Source of the DNA: DASRFA01 sp035651755
GTDB taxonomy: Bacteria > Desulfobacterota > Binatia > UBA12015
NCBI GenBank assembly: GCA_035651755.1
Contig: DASRFA010000050.1
Location: 229,376-293,375, forward strand
DNA length: 64,000 nt
Direction of reading: 5' to 3'
Position 1 is the first letter of the stretch, and each line of letters begins with the position of its first letter. Shown piece by piece: positions 40,451-48,924 of the stretch. A program made the translations under genes and the position numbers. The notes under the pieces were generated by a model. The model did no database searches, was not told where the DNA came from, and worked only from the letters and a program-made list of their open reading frames with translations.

Positions 40451-41233
40451 ATGCGGCTCGCCGGCAAGGTCGCGCTCGTCACCGGCGCCACCAAGGGCAT
40501 CGGCCGCGGGGTCGCGCGCGTCTTCGCGCGCGAGGGCGCGAAGGTCGTGCTTGCGGGGCGAACGGTCGCGAGCGGCGAGGAAGCGGCGCGCGAGATCCGC
40601 GACGACGGCGGTCACGCGGTCTTCGTCGCGACCGACATCGGGCGCGAGGACGACGTCGCGCGCGCGGTGCGCGCCGCGGTCGAGCGCTTCGGCGGCCTCA
40701 CGACGCTCGTGAACAACGCCGCCGCGACGCACCTCGTCGGCGTCCCCGGCCGCGGCGACGGCCGCGTCGGCGAGATCGCGAACGCCGTCCTCGAGGAGAC
40801 CATTCGCACCAACCTCTGGGGCCTCGTCTGGTGCTGCAGGCACGCGATCCCGGAGATGCTCCGCGCCGGCGGCGGGTCGATCGTCAACATCTCGTCGGGG
40901 GTCGCGACCAAGGGCGCGCCCGCGATGGACGCCTACACCGCGACCAAGGGCGCGATGAACGCGCTCACGCGCTCGATGGCGGTCGAGTACGCGAAGCAGC
41001 GGATCCGCGTGAACGCGATCTCGACCGGGCTCGTCGAGAGCGGGGAGGGCACCGACGAGCTGCTGCGGGACCCCGAGCGCCGGCGGTGGCTCGAGCAGAC
41101 GATCCCGCTTCCCTACTGGGGCGTCCCGGACGACATCGCCTGGGGCTGCGTCTACCTGGCGTCGGACGAGGCGCGCTACGTGACCGGCGCGATCCTGCCG
41201 ATCGACGGCGGCTACCTCGCGTGCCCGACGTGA
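40451..41233 (+). CDS. Short-chain dehydrogenase/reductase
   Basis: A 260-residue classical SDR: VTGATKGIGRGVAR near residue 10, NNAAATH, Ser in NISSGVA, catalytic YTATK and C-terminal VTGAILPIDGGYL. It is close to 3-oxoacyl-ACP-reductase/glucose-dehydrogenase-like SDRs. An insertion, GRGDGRVGEIANAV, follows NNAA and could shape the substrate pocket. Its stop overlaps the GTG of a 48-residue ORF (GTGA at 41230). Confidence 0.88.
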   Translation: MRLAGKVALVTGATKGIGRGVARVFAREGAKVVLAGRTVASGEEAAREIRDDGGHAVFVATDIGREDDVARAVRAAVERFGGLTTLVNNAAATHLVGVPGRGDGRVGEIANAVLEETIRTNLWGLVWCCRHAIPEMLRAGGGSIVNISSGVATKGAPAMDAYTATKGAMNALTRSMAVEYAKQRIRVNAISTGLVESGEGTDELLRDPERRRWLEQTIPLPYWGVPDDIAWGCVYLASDEARYVTGAILPIDGGYLACPT

Positions 41234-41376
41234 GCGCGTTCGACCCGGCGGTGCGGGCCGCGGACCTCGCGCGCGAGCTTCCCGCCGATACGGCGCGCGT
41301 CTCGCCGGAAGAGCGCGCGGCGCCGATCGAGCGCCGGCGCGAGCACGTCCGGCGGCGCTTCACGCGGCCGCTCTGA
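41230..41376 (+). CDS. Small 48-residue protein coupled to the SDR
   Basis: The frame begins GTGA over the SDR stop, as do several genuine gene pairs in this window, and encodes an Ala/Arg/Glu-rich peptide starting MSAFDPAVRAADLARELPAD and ending RRRFTRPL. It is predicted helical and basic at the end. No family is recognised. The start overlap supports translation; the low complexity of GC-rich DNA argues for caution. Confidence 0.4.
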   Translation: MSAFDPAVRAADLARELPADTARVSPEERAAPIERRREHVRRRFTRPL

Positions 41377-41427
41377 GGCGCGGAAGTCGCTTTTCCGCGC
41401 CGACGCGACGTGCGAGGTTCCGGCGTC

Positions 41428-43476
41428 GTGAGCTCGGGGATCCGTGCGGGCGGGAGCGATTTCCGCTCTCCGCGGCGCGTCATCCTTCTCGCCGCGCTGG
41501 TCGCGGCGGCGGCCGCAGTGCTCGGTCGCCCGCTCCCGGCCGCGGCCGACTGCACGCCGGAAGAGCTCGCGTCCCGGAACCCGCAGCGCTGCGCGCAGAG
41601 GCGCGGCGCGGCGCTCCGCGCCTGCGTCAACCACGGGACGCCGTTCGCCGCCTGCGACCTCTCGAAGTCGAAGCCCAACTGCGGCGCGCTCTCGACGACG
41701 TGCACGCCGGCGCACGACCTCGACGAGATCGCGGTGATCGTCTACGGCGCCGCGCCTTCGAGCGACCGCTGTCTCAAGCGCATCTTCACGCAGGCGACGC
41801 AGCTCGTGACGCGCAAGCTCGCGCTCGTGAAGAGCGGCCACCCCGAGCGCCTGCCGCTCGCGACCAACGGCTGCGCGAGCCGCGGCGCGGCGGCCTGCGC
41901 GACGACGCCCGCGCTGGCGCCGCCCTGCGCCGCGAGCACGACGCCGTTCGAGGCCGCGAGCTGCGTCTGCGAGCGGCCGCCCGACTGGACGATCGCGCTC
42001 TCGACGTCGGCACCTGCAGGCCAGCTCTCTCCGGCGCTGCTCGGCCAGTACGATCTCTCGGGCGCTCTCTTCCACTACGACCAGGTCCCCGGCCTCGCCT
42101 CTGCTATGGCCGGCGCCGGCTTCGGCGAGTGGCGGATCGGCCTCGGGCGCTGGGAGAGCGGGACGCTTCTCCTCCCGTCGCTCACCAACGGCACGCCGTG
42201 CTCGTTCCCGATCCCGGAGGCGTTCGCGCCGCCCGGCACGACCGACCTCGACCTCATCGCCGCGCGCGACTGGTTCACCGACGACGGCCTGCCGGTCACG
42301 CTCCCCGCGACGCTCGCCGACGATCGCTACGCGCTCGGCTACCTGCGGTCCGCGATCGACGTCGCGACGGCGTTCGGCGCCGCGCCGTACGTCTCGATCG
42401 ACCACATGCCGCGCGCGCTCGCCGTCAATCGCACGCCGCTTCGCACCGACTGCTCGTGGTCGGGCATGAACCGGGTCTCGAACGTGCGACCGACGGACGC
42501 GATCGTCTTCGCCTCCGCGGTGACGGGGATGGTGCGGCGGATCGTCGAGGGCAGCGGAGCGGAGCCGGGGCGGCCGGTCACGCACTGGGAGTTCTGGAAC
42601 GAGCCCGAGCTGCCGTTCTTCTGGGACCCGGTGCTCGGCAACGGGATCGACGGCTACCTGCAGACGGCGGCGCCGGTCCTGGTCGCGCTCCGCGACTACC
42701 GCGCGGGATCGTCCAACCCCGCGGTCGCGGCGCAGCGCTTCGGCTTCGGGAGCTTCGCGATGGCGACCACCGCGGCCGCCGCGATCCAGGCGTTCGACGG
42801 CTTGACGATCCCGGGCGTCGGCACGCTGCCCTTCGACTTCGTGTCGTTCCACTCCTACGACGACGACCCGCTGGTCGTCGCCGACGACGTCGCGCTGGTC
42901 GCCGCAGCGGCGGCGGCGTCGCAGCACTACGCGAACGTCGAGCTGGTGCTCGCGGAGTGGGGACCGAGCCTCGATCACATGGCGGACGCGGCCTACGCGT
43001 CGAGCATGGATCCGCCGCTTCTCGCGGCGACCGTGATCGCGCTCGGCGCCGCGTCCGGGCTCGACCGAGCGCACCACTCGATCGTCTGGGGCTTCTACGA
43101 CCCGATCGTCGGCGGGCTCCTCGATCGCGCGGTCGAGCCGCTGCCGATCTACGGCGCGTACATGCTGCTGCACTCGCTGATCGGCAGCGGCGCGGCGCGC
43201 CTGGCGCCGATCGGGCACGAGGATGGCCGGCTCGACGGCGGGCTCGGCGCCGTCCTCGCCGGTCGCGACCCCGGCGGCGCGATCCGCGTGCTCCTCGTGA
43301 ATCGCGCCGACGTCCCACGCACGGTCCGGATCGAGACGGACGGCGTCGCGCGAATTCCCGTCGCCACGACCGTTTTCGACGATCCGGCGCTGCCGCCGCG
43401 TGACGTCCCCGCGCCGTGGCCATCGTTCGTCATCCCGGCGCGATCCGTCGCGCTCGTCGACGTCGGGGCGAACTGA
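41428..43476 (+). CDS. Secreted GH39-like glycoside hydrolase
   Basis: A 682-residue exported protein. After a basic N-region and hydrophobic core (VILLAALVAAAAAVLG) the mature part begins with a Cys-rich ~130-residue module (RNPQRCAQRRG, CVNHGTPFAACDL, SCVCERPPDW). A TIM-barrel follows with HWEFWNEPELPFFWDP, where NE matches the GH-A acid/base Glu, and VLAEWGPS, where Glu would be the nucleophile. This resembles GH39 xylosidase/iduronidase-type enzymes. A beta-rich C-terminal part has VLLVNRADVPRTV. Starts GTG 41410 and GTG 41428 share the frame; 41428 is preferred (GAGG ten bases upstream). Confidence 0.75.
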   Translation: MSSGIRAGGSDFRSPRRVILLAALVAAAAAVLGRPLPAAADCTPEELASRNPQRCAQRRGAALRACVNHGTPFAACDLSKSKPNCGALSTTCTPAHDLDEIAVIVYGAAPSSDRCLKRIFTQATQLVTRKLALVKSGHPERLPLATNGCASRGAAACATTPALAPPCAASTTPFEAASCVCERPPDWTIALSTSAPAGQLSPALLGQYDLSGALFHYDQVPGLASAMAGAGFGEWRIGLGRWESGTLLLPSLTNGTPCSFPIPEAFAPPGTTDLDLIAARDWFTDDGLPVTLPATLADDRYALGYLRSAIDVATAFGAAPYVSIDHMPRALAVNRTPLRTDCSWSGMNRVSNVRPTDAIVFASAVTGMVRRIVEGSGAEPGRPVTHWEFWNEPELPFFWDPVLGNGIDGYLQTAAPVLVALRDYRAGSSNPAVAAQRFGFGSFAMATTAAAAIQAFDGLTIPGVGTLPFDFVSFHSYDDDPLVVADDVALVAAAAAASQHYANVELVLAEWGPSLDHMADAAYASSMDPPLLAATVIALGAASGLDRAHHSIVWGFYDPIVGGLLDRAVEPLPIYGAYMLLHSLIGSGAARLAPIGHEDGRLDGGLGAVLAGRDPGGAIRVLLVNRADVPRTVRIETDGVARIPVATTVFDDPALPPRDVPAPWPSFVIPARSVALVDVGAN

Positions 43477-43537
43477 GCCGTTCGGCGGCAAGAAGAGCGA
43501 CGACGCGCTGCCACTAGGCAGGCTTGTCGCATCATCG

Positions 43538-43627
43538 CGAGAAACTCTCGTCTGCAGATCGCACCGCCGGTAGGTGTCGTCGACGTCGTGCGGATCGCAG
43601 CGCGCCAGAAAAAGGATTTGCAATCCT
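43538..43627. promoter_or_regulatory. Two short inverted repeats upstream of the AraC gene
   Basis: CGAGA/TCTCG (43538-43542, 43546-43550) and AGGATT/AATCCT (43613-43618, 43622-43627), each with a 3-base loop, lie in the 279-base gap between the glycoside hydrolase and the AraC regulator. They could be operator sites or weak hairpins; the region is less GC-rich than the genes. Confidence 0.3.
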
Positions 43628-43656
43628 CAGCCGGAATGAAGAGATTCTGCCCCCGA

Positions 43657-43685
43657 TTGCATCACACTCCAACTGGGCCTATCGC
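43657..43685 (+). promoter_or_regulatory. Candidate sigma-70-like promoter of the AraC gene
   Basis: TTGCAT (43657-43662) and TATCGC (43680-43685) are separated by 17 bases and lie about 70 bases before ATG 43756, in a locally A/T-richer stretch. The match to consensus is partial, so this is only a candidate. Confidence 0.3.
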
Positions 43686-43755
43686 GCCCTGCGCGACCGG
43701 TCGCTGATCGGCCTCGCCAAAATCGTGATCCGAGCCGCCACGTCGACGAGAGCGC

Positions 43756-44811
43756 ATGAAACGAACGAAGCGAGGCCCACCGGCTCCGCCCAGCTGCTTT
43801 GCCTCCGAGCTCAAGCACTTCGCGGCCCTGAGCGGCCTGGAGGACGCCAGCGCGGCGTTCGGCGTGGATCGCGCGACGCTGGACGACCCGGAAGCGATGG
43901 TGCCGATCACCGTCTACTACGACGCGCTGGAGCGAGCGGCGGCGCGTAGCGGCGAGCGGCACTTCGGGTTTCGGTTCGCGCTGTACTGGGCGAAGATCGC
44001 GGCCGGCGGCCTCGGTGCGATGCAGTTCCTGATCCGGTCGAGCCCGTCGCTGCGCGTCGCCTGCGATCGCATCCTGCGCTACCAGCGCTTCTGGAACGCC
44101 GCCGAGTGGTACGACGTCCACGAGACGGCCGCGACGTACGCCGTCCGGTACCGAGCCTGGGGCCCGCCGCGCGAGGCGCACGTCCACCAGGCCGAGAAGA
44201 CGGCGGTGCTCACGGTCCTTCTGCCGCGTACGATCGACCCGGGCTGCAAGCCGGTCGCCGTCGCCTTTCCCCATGGCGCTTCGGGCGACGACGAGAAGCT
44301 GACGCGCGTGCTGGGCGTGACGCCGGCCTACGGTGCGCCGTGGACGGAAGTGATTCTGCCGGTCGGGATCATGGACGAGCCGCTCCCGAACGCGAACCCC
44401 GGCTTGTTCGAGTTCATGGATCGCTACGTGCGCCGCGAGGTCGCCCGCCTTCCGAAAGGTGAAGAGCCGTACTCGGGCCAGGTCGTCGCTGCGGTGCAGC
44501 GATTGCTCCACGAGGGCGGCGTCGATCAGCAGCTCGTCGCGCGGAGCCTCGGATGCAGCACGCGGACCCTCGCTCGGCGCCTCGCAGCCGAGGACACCAG
44601 CCTGCGCGACATCGTGGACAAGGTGCGAAAGGGCCGCGCCACCGCCCTCCTCGAAGGCCAGATGTCGATCTCGGAGGTGGCCTTCCTGCTCGGGTACTCC
44701 GAGCCGGCCGCGTTCCAGCACGCCTTCCGGCGCTGGCACGGGAAGAGCCCGAGGGCCTGGCTCGAAGGACGGGACGCGGTGCCCGAGACGGACTTCAGAA
44801 TCGCTGACTGA
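43756..44811 (+). CDS. AraC-family transcription regulator
   Basis: A 351-residue regulator. Residues ~20-220 form an arabinose-binding-like N-terminal domain (Arabinose_bd type, as in OruR/ArgR-like and oxidative-catabolism regulators). The C-terminus is a double helix-turn-helix: VARSLGCSTRTLARRLAAED and ISEVAFLLGYSEPAAFQHAF with SPRAWLEG, the standard AraC signature. Its 3' end overlaps that of the TonB receptor on the opposite strand by 17 bases. Control of that receptor is the natural guess. Confidence 0.9.
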   Translation: MKRTKRGPPAPPSCFASELKHFAALSGLEDASAAFGVDRATLDDPEAMVPITVYYDALERAAARSGERHFGFRFALYWAKIAAGGLGAMQFLIRSSPSLRVACDRILRYQRFWNAAEWYDVHETAATYAVRYRAWGPPREAHVHQAEKTAVLTVLLPRTIDPGCKPVAVAFPHGASGDDEKLTRVLGVTPAYGAPWTEVILPVGIMDEPLPNANPGLFEFMDRYVRREVARLPKGEEPYSGQVVAAVQRLLHEGGVDQQLVARSLGCSTRTLARRLAAEDTSLRDIVDKVRKGRATALLEGQMSISEVAFLLGYSEPAAFQHAFRRWHGKSPRAWLEGRDAVPETDFRIAD

Positions 44812-47416
44812 TCTCGACGCCGGCCGTGCGCGGCGCATCGAAGTAGCGCACGACGCTGCCGGTCAGACGCGGCCACGCGAGCGCGTTGCCGAAGTGCTCC
44901 GAGTCCGATGCGTTCTTCATCCAGAAGGCGAGCTGGGTGCGATCGTCGTTGAAGTCGTAGCTCAACCGGAGGTTCACGAGGTCGTAGCCGGGCTGCAGCA
45001 GGCCGGGAATCTCCGGATTGAAGTAGAAGATCGAGCTCACGTACGACCAGTCGACCCGCGGCGTCAGCCAGCCCCGCAGCCACGGCGGCCCAGCCAGGTG
45101 TGGCAGCTGCCACGAGTACTGGAGCGCGAGATGCGTCGTCCACTGGGGCACGAAGGGAAAACGCTGGCCGGCGCGGTTGATGACGTCGTTCGTGATCGAG
45201 TCCACCGCATCGGGGTAGTCGATGAATTTCCCGTTCGTGTAGCCGACTCCGCCGCTCACCAAAAGGCCGGCGATCGGCGTCGCCTCGAGCTCGACCTCGA
45301 ACCCGCGGGTGCGAGAGTTCGCTGCATTCGTGACGATCGAGAGCGTCGGCGGCACGCAGGTCGCGTCGCCCGGCGGACACGCGGAGCGGTCCTGCACGAG
45401 CTGGAGCACCTGCTGGTCCGCCCGATCGACGAGGAAGAAGTCGAAGGCGAGGCTCGCACGCCGCTGGAAACCGCTGGTCTTGATTCCCCACTCGTACGAA
45501 TTCGCGTACTCGGGCGCGAAGGACTTGCTCTCGAGCGGGCTGTCGCTGCGGCCCGCACCGTTGATCCCTCCGCCCGTGAAGCCGCGGGCGTACGTGAAGT
45601 ACGGCATCGCCCAGTCGAGGAAACCCGTCGCCTCGAGCCACGCGGGCGGCGCCTCGAGCGCGACGGTCGCCATCGGGGTCCAGGCGCCGAACGTGGCGGA
45701 GTTCGAGAAGTCGGCGAGCACCGGATCCGGCGGGGAGAGGCCGAGCGGGATCGTGACCGCGCGCGAAAGCGACTTCCTCTCCTGCGTGTAGCGCACGCCT
45801 GCGGTCACGCTGAGCCAGTCCGTCACGTCCGCGGTGCCCTGGCTGAAGAGAGCCCAGTCCCTGTTGGAGGCGCGATTGACGTTCTCGGTGATGCCGCCGA
45901 GGGGATCCAGGATCGGATTGCCCGGCAGAAAGCGCAGAGCGGCGTTTTCGTCGACCTGCTCCCAGTAGAGGAACAGGCCCGATACGAGCGACAGGCGGCC
46001 GTCCCAGGCCTTCCCGAGCACCTGAAGCTCCTGCTGGATCTGCTGCTGGAACGCCGCCTCGCCGTTGATCTGCGTCGGATCTCCGCCGGACGGACCGCCG
46101 CCCGTCGCCGAGTACACGAAGACCGGAAACGCGGTCATGTCGAGGTCGCTGCGCGAGCGCGGGATCTGCTGGCGCCACGACCCCGTGTAGCGGAGCCGGA
46201 GATCGTCGAAGGCGCCCGCGCGTGCGAGGTCCCAGTCGAGGATTCCCCACACGCCATAGCTCTCGACGTCCGCGATCGGCGACGTGATCTCGCTCTCGAA
46301 GCGGTACCGCTCCGAGCGGTCGCAGGCCTCGCGGTATCCCGGTGGAAGGAACGCGTTGAAGGGATTGTTGGTCTCGCCGGTCGCGGGGTTCACCTGTGCG
46401 CTCGCGGGGACGAAGCGGCATTGGCCGCCGAGACCGTGCGCGTGGTCGCGCGACCACGTGCCGGTCAGGTCGAACGTCACGCCGGGGGCCGGAAGGAAGC
46501 GCAGCGCGCCGTAGAAGTCGAGCGTGTTCCGGTCGGAGTAACGATCGCCCGTGAGGGTGTCCGTCGTGTAGCCGTCGTTCCGGAAGCTCGCGAAGGTGAA
46601 GCGCGAGAACAGCTTGTCGCGGAGCGCGCCGAGAGCGATCGGCGCATTCAGCATCGCGCGCGTGTCGACCTCGCCGTAGCTGCCGGCGCGTACGTACGCC
46701 GAAGCCTCGTACCGGTCCCGCGGCTTGATCGTCGTGACGTTGATCGCGCCGCCGACGGTGTTCTTGCCGAAGAGCGTCCCCTGCGGGCCGCGCAGCACCT
46801 CGACGCGCTGGAAGTCGACGACGTCGAGCAGCGATCCGTCGGCGCGCGCCAGGTAGACGCCGTCGACGTAGGTGCCGACGCCCTGGTCCAGGAAGCTCGC
46901 CGGAAGCGCGCCGACGCCCCGGATGAAGGGAGCCGCGTCGTGACCGGATCCGGTCGTGTGATAGACGAGGTTCGGCACGATCCCCTGGAGGTCCTCGAGC
47001 GTTTGCACCTGCGCTTCGCGGAGCGTGTCGTCGCCGAGGGCCGTGACCGAGATCGGGGTCTCCTGGAGAAGCTCCTCGCGCCGCCGGGCGGTGACGACCA
47101 TCTCCTCCACGCGGAGCGCGCGGCGAAGGGACAGGTTGGCCGCGGCGGGGCCTGCGCTCGTCGCTTCGCCGGCCTGCGCCGCAGCGGCGTCAGGGCCGAC
47201 CGGCTCCGTGTGGACGCCCGGTCGGACCGTCACCCCTTCCACGTCGAGCGCGGACTCGCTCGACGGCACGGCCGGCGCCTGGCACGAGCGGCCGAGCTCC
47301 TCCGCACCGGCTGCATCCTGGAGTGCGCACGCCAGCGCCACGAGAGCGCTGGCCGCGATGAGCCGGCAGACGGAAACGGGGCGGGGTCGGAAAATGGCCC
47401 GGTGGTCACACCCCAT
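44795..47416 (-). CDS. TonB-dependent outer-membrane receptor
   Basis: An 873-residue receptor with a signal peptide (about residues 1-38), a long Ala/Pro-rich linker, then the plug domain: VEEMVVTARRREELLQETP as TonB-box/plug start, VDFQRVEVLRGPQGTLFGKN and GGAINVTT. The rest is the 22-stranded barrel, ending in ...GVEISQRF with the terminal Phe recognised by BAM. It resembles the receptor group with ETPISVTAL-type plugs, often used for siderophores, sterols or other hydrophobic compounds. ATG 47416 is the only start before the signal sequence. Confidence 0.9.
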   Translation of the reverse strand: MGCDHRAIFRPRPVSVCRLIAASALVALACALQDAAGAEELGRSCQAPAVPSSESALDVEGVTVRPGVHTEPVGPDAAAAQAGEATSAGPAAANLSLRRALRVEEMVVTARRREELLQETPISVTALGDDTLREAQVQTLEDLQGIVPNLVYHTTGSGHDAAPFIRGVGALPASFLDQGVGTYVDGVYLARADGSLLDVVDFQRVEVLRGPQGTLFGKNTVGGAINVTTIKPRDRYEASAYVRAGSYGEVDTRAMLNAPIALGALRDKLFSRFTFASFRNDGYTTDTLTGDRYSDRNTLDFYGALRFLPAPGVTFDLTGTWSRDHAHGLGGQCRFVPASAQVNPATGETNNPFNAFLPPGYREACDRSERYRFESEITSPIADVESYGVWGILDWDLARAGAFDDLRLRYTGSWRQQIPRSRSDLDMTAFPVFVYSATGGGPSGGDPTQINGEAAFQQQIQQELQVLGKAWDGRLSLVSGLFLYWEQVDENAALRFLPGNPILDPLGGITENVNRASNRDWALFSQGTADVTDWLSVTAGVRYTQERKSLSRAVTIPLGLSPPDPVLADFSNSATFGAWTPMATVALEAPPAWLEATGFLDWAMPYFTYARGFTGGGINGAGRSDSPLESKSFAPEYANSYEWGIKTSGFQRRASLAFDFFLVDRADQQVLQLVQDRSACPPGDATCVPPTLSIVTNAANSRTRGFEVELEATPIAGLLVSGGVGYTNGKFIDYPDAVDSITNDVINRAGQRFPFVPQWTTHLALQYSWQLPHLAGPPWLRGWLTPRVDWSYVSSIFYFNPEIPGLLQPGYDLVNLRLSYDFNDDRTQLAFWMKNASDSEHFGNALAWPRLTGSVVRYFDAPRTAGVEISQRF

Positions 47417-47570
47417 TGCGGAACGGCCGCGGATTCACGACGCAGCTCGCGGCGTCAGGATGGATGAGCCCGGATGCCGGTATCGTCATGTGCGCCTGGG
47501 ACTGCCGGGACGCCCCTGTCCCGCAGCCATCGCGCGCGAGAGCCCGTCGCGCGCGGAGTAGGAAGTTCTA

Positions 47571-47582
47571 CTTTTCGAAAAG
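47571..47582. promoter_or_regulatory. 12-bp perfect palindrome between the histidine kinase and TonB receptor genes
   Basis: CTTTTCGAAAAG is a perfect A/T-rich palindrome in GC-rich DNA, 11 bases after the kinase stop and about 155 bases before the receptor start. It could be an operator for the receptor or the stem of a short terminator. Confidence 0.35.
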
Positions 47583-47593
47583 CCGCCCTTGCG

Positions 47594-48886
47594 TCAACCG
47601 ATTTTGGGACGGGCATCCGCGGACGCGGCGACCGGTGCCGCGGACCGGGGCAGCACGATCGTGAACGTCGATCCGACGCCGGGCGCGCTCTCGACCGAGA
47701 TCTCGCCCCCGTGCGCGTTGACGATCGCGCGCGAGATGTAGAGGCCGAGGCCCGTCCCCGGGATGCGCTTGTCGCGGTGGAGGCGCGAGTACTTCGTGAA
47801 GACGCGTGAGAGGTCCTCGGCGCTCATGCCGTATCCGGTGTCGCGCACCGCGATCCGAACCGAGTCCGGCTCCTCGCCACACGTCACGTCCACGTTGCCC
47901 GGCCCCGGCGTGTACTTGATCGCATTGCTCACGAGGTTGCTCAGGACGCGCGCGATCTGCCTTCGATCGCCGCGGACGACCGGTGCCGTGCCGCGGACGG
48001 CGATCTGGATGCTCTTCTCGCTCGCCCAGGGACGGAACCCGTCGACGACCTCCGCGACGAGCCGCATCAGGTCGAGCTCGCGCACGTCCAGCCACGGGAT
48101 GCCGCGATCGATCGCCGACATGTGGAGGTAGTTGGAGACCAGGTCGGCGACGGACTTGAGCGACTCGACCACCGAATCGGCGAGGTACAGCCCGTCCTTG
48201 TCGCCCGCGGCGCGAAGCCGGTCGGTGATGATCTCGGTGTAGCCGAGCGCGACCGAGACCGGGTTGTTGATGTCGTGCCGGAGCATGGCGAGGAACTCGT
48301 CGCGCTCGTCGTCGCGGGCCACGTCGAGCGCGAGCGCCGCCGACGTCGCCATGATCGCGAGCAGGCGGAGATCGTCGACGGTCTGGCCGAAGTCGCGCTC
48401 CGCGAAGGCGACGATCAGGCCGGTCGTCGTGCCGCGGACCGAGGTCGTCACGCCGGCGAGGGTCCCGGACCGCGGTGCCGCCGCCGCGCCGGGATCGGGC
48501 TCGAGCGGGGACCGAATCCACGGCGCCCGCGCGACGTCGCGGACGATCGTGGGGCGCTCCTCGCGGAGCAGCGTCGCGAACGGCTCCTCTTGCGGATCGA
48601 AGGTCTCGGCGTGCTCGAGCGCGTGCCCGCCGGGCGCGGTCGCCTCGAGCCGGAGCGCCCGCCGCTGCGCGTTCAGAGAGAAGTACGCGACGGCATCGCA
48701 GCCACGGTCCTCCCAGACGAGGTCGACGAGCGCGCGGCACGCGGAGCCGAAGTCCGGCGCGCGCGCCAGGCGATCGTTCAGCGAGCGCAGCAGCGACAGC
48801 TCCTCGATCTTCTCGAGGAGCGCCGCCTCGACCGAACGGGCGTGGCCGAGGTTCGGCTCAATCGAAGAGGGCATAGTTGAGCGCAT
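47594..48886 (-). CDS. GAF-domain sensor histidine kinase
   Basis: A 430-residue soluble histidine kinase. Residues ~30-190 form a GAF-like sensor; the phosphoacceptor is H204 in FLAMLRHDINNPVSV, and the HATPase shows NLVSNAIKYTPG, DTGYGM and GTGLGLYI. No membrane segment or receiver domain is present, so it must phosphorylate a regulator encoded elsewhere. Two in-frame ATGs (48886, 48874) lack a clear ribosome site. It follows the thiolase by 38 bases on the same strand. Confidence 0.85.
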   Translation of the reverse strand: MRSTMPSSIEPNLGHARSVEAALLEKIEELSLLRSLNDRLARAPDFGSACRALVDLVWEDRGCDAVAYFSLNAQRRALRLEATAPGGHALEHAETFDPQEEPFATLLREERPTIVRDVARAPWIRSPLEPDPGAAAAPRSGTLAGVTTSVRGTTTGLIVAFAERDFGQTVDDLRLLAIMATSAALALDVARDDERDEFLAMLRHDINNPVSVALGYTEIITDRLRAAGDKDGLYLADSVVESLKSVADLVSNYLHMSAIDRGIPWLDVRELDLMRLVAEVVDGFRPWASEKSIQIAVRGTAPVVRGDRRQIARVLSNLVSNAIKYTPGPGNVDVTCGEEPDSVRIAVRDTGYGMSAEDLSRVFTKYSRLHRDKRIPGTGLGLYISRAIVNAHGGEISVESAPGVGSTFTIVLPRSAAPVAASADARPKIG

Positions 48887-48924
48887 GGTCGAGGTCCGTG
48901 TCGAAGGCCTCAGCCGGAAACGGC

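Noticed and set aside
43524..43949. 141-codon frame before the AraC gene
   Set aside because: It runs into the AraC gene in another frame and has no recognisable domain; the first 230 bases are better explained as promoter and leader.
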